This document shows positions 11,563-14,612 of a DNA stretch of 14,612 nucleotides, piece after piece. Position 1 is the stretch's first letter, and each line of letters starts with the position of its first letter. Under the pieces are notes generated by a model, which saw only the letters and a program-made list of their open reading frames with translations, was not told where the DNA came from and searched no databases. Source of the DNA: SFWF01 sp045591645 (GTDB lineage Bacteria > Bacillota > Clostridia > Oscillospirales > Acutalibacteraceae); the NCBI GenBank assembly GCA_045591645.1, contig JAZNTG010000070.1, positions 1 to 14,612 of the forward strand. Reading direction: 5' to 3'. The position numbers were made by a program, and so were the translations under genes.

Positions 11563-12948
11563 ATGGCACAGCAACTTGTACTTTCTGCCGCCAAGGGATC
11601 TAAAAGAGCGATGACGGCGCTTTTCCATGAAAATAAAAACGGGGTTTTTGCGCTATGTTCGGTATTGCTCGAGGATAATGCTAAAGCCGCCGAGATAACG
11701 AAGGATGTAATCAATTCTGCTTGGAATCAGATAACCGTCAAGGATATAAAGACCGACATAGGCTTTGCAAGGTTTTTAAAGGTAGAAGCGGCAAAGCGTT
11801 GCGGAATCATCCTCTTTGGCAAGGATATGAAGGGCTTTAAGATAGCCAGAGTAAATACCGAAAAGCAGGAGACTGTCAGCAGCGAAGTCTACAGCGGCGA
11901 TATAAAGAGCGGAATGGCCGAGCTTAGCACCGCCCTCGCACAGATAGATGAGCACAACCGTTTTGTGTATCTTTTAAAGACGGCGGGAAATTTAAGCTTT
12001 ATCCATATCGGTCAGGTCATCGTTCAGAGAGAAGCAGCGGCACGCTATTTTTACGAGACCGCGGTAACTGAGCTTGAGGGTAAGCTCACCAATCTGAAGC
12101 TCACTGAGACAGCATCCGTTTTAGAGCAGTGTTCGAAAGAGCTTGCTCTGCCCGAGGCAGAAAATGAAGTCTGCAAACAGAATATAAAGTCAAGAGCCCG
12201 CTTTGAAATGCCCTCAAAGAGAGCAATAATAGCTATTATTACGGCATTTTCGGTCGTTTTGCTTGCCGCGACGGGAATTTCTGTCTGGATGAGCCTTTAC
12301 GGTGAAGAGGATACCGCTTCGGGCACACAGAGCACAGCCTCGGGTACACAGACAACCACTTCAAAGGGTACGAGCTCGCTTGATAAATCTAATAACGACG
12401 ACGCGGTAGCCGAATATGACGGCTATGTACCGCCTGAGATAGATACGACCAAAACCTACTATGCCGATATTAAGGTAAAGGATTACGGAAAGATAACCGT
12501 AAAATTAGAGCCTGACGACGCGCCTATGACGGTCGCAAACTTTGTTGACCTTGCAAATGACGGCTTTTATAACGGACTGACCTTCCATCGTATTATTGAA
12601 GGCTTTATGATGCAGGGCGGTGACCCCGACGGCAGAGGAACAGGCGGCCCCGGACATACAATATTCGGTGAGTTTGAGTCTAATGGCTTTGTAAATGAGC
12701 TCCTTCATACCGAGGGCGCTATCTCTATGGCAAGAAGCGGTAACCCCAACAGCGCAGGCTCACAGTTTTTTATAATTCACGAGACCTCACCGCACCTTGA
12801 CGGCGATTATGCTGTATTCGGTTATGTCACTGAGGGTATGGATATCGTAGATAAGATATGCACCGATGCGAAGCCGTCAGATTCTAACGGTACAATTCCC
12901 GCCTCGGCGCAACCGATAATCGAGAGCATAGTTATCAGGAATAATTAA
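11563..12948 (+). CDS. Membrane-anchored cyclophilin (peptidylprolyl isomerase) with degenerate ECF-sigma-like N-terminal domain
   Basis: 461 residues. Residues 1-90 resemble region 2 of ECF sigma factors (SAAKGSKRAMTALFHENKNGVFALCSVLLEDNAKAAEITKDV...; cf. the family pattern of a small helix, FxxLYxxY, and DAEDxxQexF). Residues about 117-172 resemble region 4 (ALAQIDEHNRFVYLLKTAGNLSFIHIGQV). Residues 221-243 are a single membrane helix after a basic stop, and 249-280 a Ser/Thr/Gly linker. Residues 298-461 are a cyclophilin domain: FHRIIEGFMMQGGD (341-354, catalytic Arg343), ISMARSGNPNSAGSQFFI (387-404) and HLDGDYAVFG (411-420). The human CypA Trp121 position is His411, as in some bacterial members. 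It probably folds exported proteins at the outer face of the membrane. The role of the inner domain is unknown. Stand-alone gene. Confidence 0.88.
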   Translation: MAQQLVLSAAKGSKRAMTALFHENKNGVFALCSVLLEDNAKAAEITKDVINSAWNQITVKDIKTDIGFARFLKVEAAKRCGIILFGKDMKGFKIARVNTEKQETVSSEVYSGDIKSGMAELSTALAQIDEHNRFVYLLKTAGNLSFIHIGQVIVQREAAARYFYETAVTELEGKLTNLKLTETASVLEQCSKELALPEAENEVCKQNIKSRARFEMPSKRAIIAIITAFSVVLLAATGISVWMSLYGEEDTASGTQSTASGTQTTTSKGTSSLDKSNNDDAVAEYDGYVPPEIDTTKTYYADIKVKDYGKITVKLEPDDAPMTVANFVDLANDGFYNGLTFHRIIEGFMMQGGDPDGRGTGGPGHTIFGEFESNGFVNELLHTEGAISMARSGNPNSAGSQFFIIHETSPHLDGDYAVFGYVTEGMDIVDKICTDAKPSDSNGTIPASAQPIIESIVIRNN

Positions 12949-12962
12949 AAAGATTAAAACGC

Positions 12963-12994
12963 CCTTGCAATTAAATATTCATTGAATTGCAAGG
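12963..12994 (+). promoter_or_regulatory. 10-bp inverted repeat over the alr -35 region
   Basis: CCTTGCAATT (12963-12972) and AATTGCAAGG (12985-12994) are perfect inverted arms around a 12-base centre. There is no T-run, so it is a poor terminator. The right arm overlaps the -35 box of the alr promoter, which suits a repressor or activator site. Confidence 0.55.
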
Positions 12995-13010
12995 TGCTAT
13001 ATGCTATACT
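12982..13010 (+). promoter_or_regulatory. alr promoter
   Basis: -35 TTGAAT (12982-12987), 17-base spacer, extended -10 TGC-TATACT (13005-13010), 26 bases before ATG 13037. AAGGAGGTGA forms a near-perfect RBS in between. Confidence 0.8.
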
Positions 13011-13036
13011 GATAATAACATTAAGGAGGTGACCGT

Positions 13037-14155
13037 ATGAGTTATCTGAGACGAACCTGGAAAGAGATAAATATTGAAGCTCTTTGTAATAATTTTGATA
13101 TTATCCGTAAAAAGCTCGGCTGTGAGATATGCGCCGTTGTCAAGGCGGATGCCTACGGTCACGGAGCGCTTGGTGTCGCCACCGCGCTTGAGCAAAAGGG
13201 TGCCAAGTCCTTTGCCGTTTCCAACATTCAAGAGGCGGAGGAGCTCCGCTCGGGCGGAATAAAGGCACCGATACTGATCCTCGGCTATACACCTGAAATC
13301 TACGCAGAAGACCTTGCGAAATTCGGATTTATACAGTGTGTTTATTCGCTTGATTATGCGAAAGACCTTGCCGAAAATGCAAAAAAGGCGGGAGTTTCGG
13401 TCGAGGTCCATATCAAACTCGATACAGGTATGTGTCGGCTTGGCTTTAACTGCAGAAGCTCCGACTTTTTAGGAGTGGCAGAGGCAAAAGAGGTGCTCTC
13501 TCTTGAGGGACTCACAGCGAGCGGTGTATTTACCCACTTTTCTTCGGCTGACGGTGACGAGCCTTCGGACGAGGCGTTTACAAAAGACCAATATGACCGC
13601 TTTAACGAGGCGGTAGAAGCACTTGAAAAAGACGGCTTTAAGTTTAAAACGCGCCATTGCTGTAATTCCGCAGCCACCCTTCTCGGTCTTTGTGAGAAAG
13701 GTGAGACGGTCAGGGCAGGAATAATACTGTACGGACTCTCTCCGTCTCCGGCAGTACCGCTTATAGACGGTATGAAGCCTGTAATGAGCCTTTATTCGGT
13801 CATTTCGATGGTAAAAGAGGTCGAAGAGGGAAGCGAGGTAAGCTACGGCAGAACGCATACGACAAAGAGCAAAAGAAAGATCGCTACGGTCAGCGCGGGC
13901 TACGCCGACGGCGTGCCGAGACTTTTATCAAATAGAGGAAGCGTTGTAGTCGGCGGAAAACGCGCTGCCATAGTCGGCAGAGTGTGTATGGATCAGTTCT
14001 GTATCGATGTTACCGATATTGAAAACGTAAAAATGGGCGACCGTGTTACCATTTTCGGAGAAGAGCTTTCGGTAGACGAGGTTGCAAAGCTTGCAGATAC
14101 CATAAACTACGAAATAATCTGCGGAATATCCAAAAGAGTAAATATAGGACAGTAA
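13037..14155 (+). CDS. alr: Alanine racemase
   Basis: 372 residues, standard length. A PLP enzyme interconverting L- and D-alanine in the cytoplasm, supplying D-Ala for peptidoglycan. AVVKADAYGHG carries the PLP-binding Lys36. The TIM-barrel part holds HIKLDTGMCRLGF (Arg134, PLP-ring contact in the family), GVFTHFSSAD and HCCNSAATL. The C-terminal part has SYGRTH with Tyr270 as the second catalytic base, and GRVCMDQF (315-321). All key residues are present. It has its own promoter with an inverted repeat, a near-perfect RBS and a terminator overlapping its stop codon, so it is a single-gene transcript. In some spore formers a second alr works in spores; nearby cotJC hints at but does not prove such a role. 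Confidence 0.97.
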   Translation: MSYLRRTWKEINIEALCNNFDIIRKKLGCEICAVVKADAYGHGALGVATALEQKGAKSFAVSNIQEAEELRSGGIKAPILILGYTPEIYAEDLAKFGFIQCVYSLDYAKDLAENAKKAGVSVEVHIKLDTGMCRLGFNCRSSDFLGVAEAKEVLSLEGLTASGVFTHFSSADGDEPSDEAFTKDQYDRFNEAVEALEKDGFKFKTRHCCNSAATLLGLCEKGETVRAGIILYGLSPSPAVPLIDGMKPVMSLYSVISMVKEVEEGSEVSYGRTHTTKSKRKIATVSAGYADGVPRLLSNRGSVVVGGKRAAIVGRVCMDQFCIDVTDIENVKMGDRVTIFGEELSVDEVAKLADTINYEIICGISKRVNIGQ

Positions 14156-14179
14156 AAAAGACCCGTACGGGTCTTTTTT
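14154..14179. terminator. Bidirectional terminator between alr and the cotJC-like gene
   Basis: A6-GACCCGTACGGGTC-T6, a perfect palindrome with A- and T-runs. It overlaps the last bases of the alr stop codon and the stop codon of the convergent gene. Confidence 0.93.
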
Positions 14180-14612
14180 ATTTTCCACACCGTTTATCGA
14201 ATGATGGGTTGCAGGAATAGAAATTCTTTGAGTCAAGCCTGTCAGTCGCAAGTCTGAGTCCTTCACCGAAGCGCTGATAGTGGACTATCTCGCGCTGTCT
14301 GAGGAACTTCAGCGGATCGCGAATATCGGGATCGTCTATCAGCCGCAGCAGGTTGTCATAGGTTGTTCTTGCCTTTTGCTCAGCGGCAAGATCCTCATGC
14401 AGGTCGGTGATAACGTCGCCTTTTACGCCAAAATAAGCCGCAGTAAAGGGTACGCCCGAGGCGGCAACAGGGTATACACCGGCTGTGTGATCTACGAAAT
14501 AGGTGTCAAAGCCTGATTCCTTTATCTGCTCAGGGGTAAGCTCACGGGTAAGCTGCTGTACCATAGCCGAAACCATTTCCATATGAGCGAGTTCTTCTGT
14601 ACCTAAATAAGA
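14178..14612 (-). CDS. cotJC: Manganese-catalase family spore coat protein, CotJC-like (N-terminus beyond the window)
   Basis: The reading frame is open to the window edge; 144 residues are visible and the N-terminus is missing. The frame continues upstream of an internal ATG (14582) with SYLGTEELAHMEM, so that ATG is not the start. GTEELAHMEMV gives the E-x2-H metal ligand pair of the dinuclear manganese catalase fold. Later QKARTTYDNLLRLIDDPDI and FLRQREIVHYQRFGEGL supply the second helix pair with E-x2-H. The C-terminal tail (SKNFYSCNPSFDKRCGK) is short and Cys-containing. In Bacillus CotJC is a spore coat component of the cotJ operon; cotJA and cotJB would be expected to the right of this window, upstream on the minus strand. 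It could instead be a vegetative manganese catalase of the same family. Confidence 0.82.
   Translation of the reverse strand, partial: SYLGTEELAHMEMVSAMVQQLTRELTPEQIKESGFDTYFVDHTAGVYPVAASGVPFTAAYFGVKGDVITDLHEDLAAEQKARTTYDNLLRLIDDPDIRDPLKFLRQREIVHYQRFGEGLRLATDRLDSKNFYSCNPSFDKRCGK

Noticed and set aside
12963..12994. Inverted repeat as terminator of the cyclophilin gene
   Set aside because: There is no T-run after the stem, the stem is AT-rich with a 12-base loop, and it overlaps the alr promoter. No other terminator is seen, so the end of that transcript is unknown.
13004..13858. Minus-strand frames opposite alr
   Set aside because: Shadow frames of a conserved gene; compositions reflect its codon pattern.

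Overview
The window reads as a chromosomal segment of a low-to-mid GC, endospore-forming member of the Firmicutes (class Clostridia; an Oscillospiraceae/Ruminococcaceae-like lineage is my inference). The grounds are strong Shine-Dalgarno sites, a glmS ribozyme upstream of glmS, a CotJC-type spore-coat manganese catalase, a glmS-glmM operon, and TTGNNN/TATAAT promoters with 17-base spacers.

Layout. (1) 1-645: the distal end of an rRNA operon in the unusual order 23S (3' end only), tRNA-Lys, tRNA-Glu, 5S, tRNA-Asn, closed by a strong terminator. (2) 647-4858: an AT-rich accessory block bounded on both sides by arrays of small hairpins (647-822 and 4775-4853). It holds five single-gene units on the + strand: a small membrane protein, a Cys-motif protein, a lipoprotein zinc protease, a two-TM protein and a small lipoprotein. 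Each unit has its own extended -10 promoter and GGNGGTGAT ribosome binding site. Neighbouring units are separated by near-identical repeats of about 235-260 bases that run almost exactly from one stop codon to the next start codon. Each repeat holds a terminator, a large inverted repeat built of heptamers, a GTGGC/GCCAC hairpin in most copies, and the next promoter. This is the most unusual structure in the window: a cassette array in which only the ORF changes. (3) 4859-5777: a YwaF-family membrane protein. (4) 5778-9901: a minus-strand amino-sugar operon. It contains a stand-alone left-handed beta-helix protein resembling the GlmU acetyltransferase half, then glmS behind a glmS ribozyme, then glmM. 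(5) 9999-11447: a secreted lipoprotein with an NlpC/P60-like peptidase domain, on the minus strand with its own promoter. (6) 11520-12948: a divergent + strand gene for an unusual membrane protein joining a degenerate ECF-sigma-like cytoplasmic domain to an extracellular cyclophilin. (7) 12963-14179: alanine racemase with its own promoter. (8) 14178-14612: the C-terminal part of a CotJC-like catalase, convergent with alr.

How it fits together: regions 4-7 serve the cell envelope. GlmS, GlmM and probably the beta-helix protein make precursors of UDP-GlcNAc, Alr makes D-alanine, the NlpC/P60 lipoprotein probably acts on peptidoglycan, and the cyclophilin folds exported proteins. The cassette block is distinct in base composition and organisation and looks like acquired, recombining material placed downstream of an rRNA operon. 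No function can be given for most of its genes.
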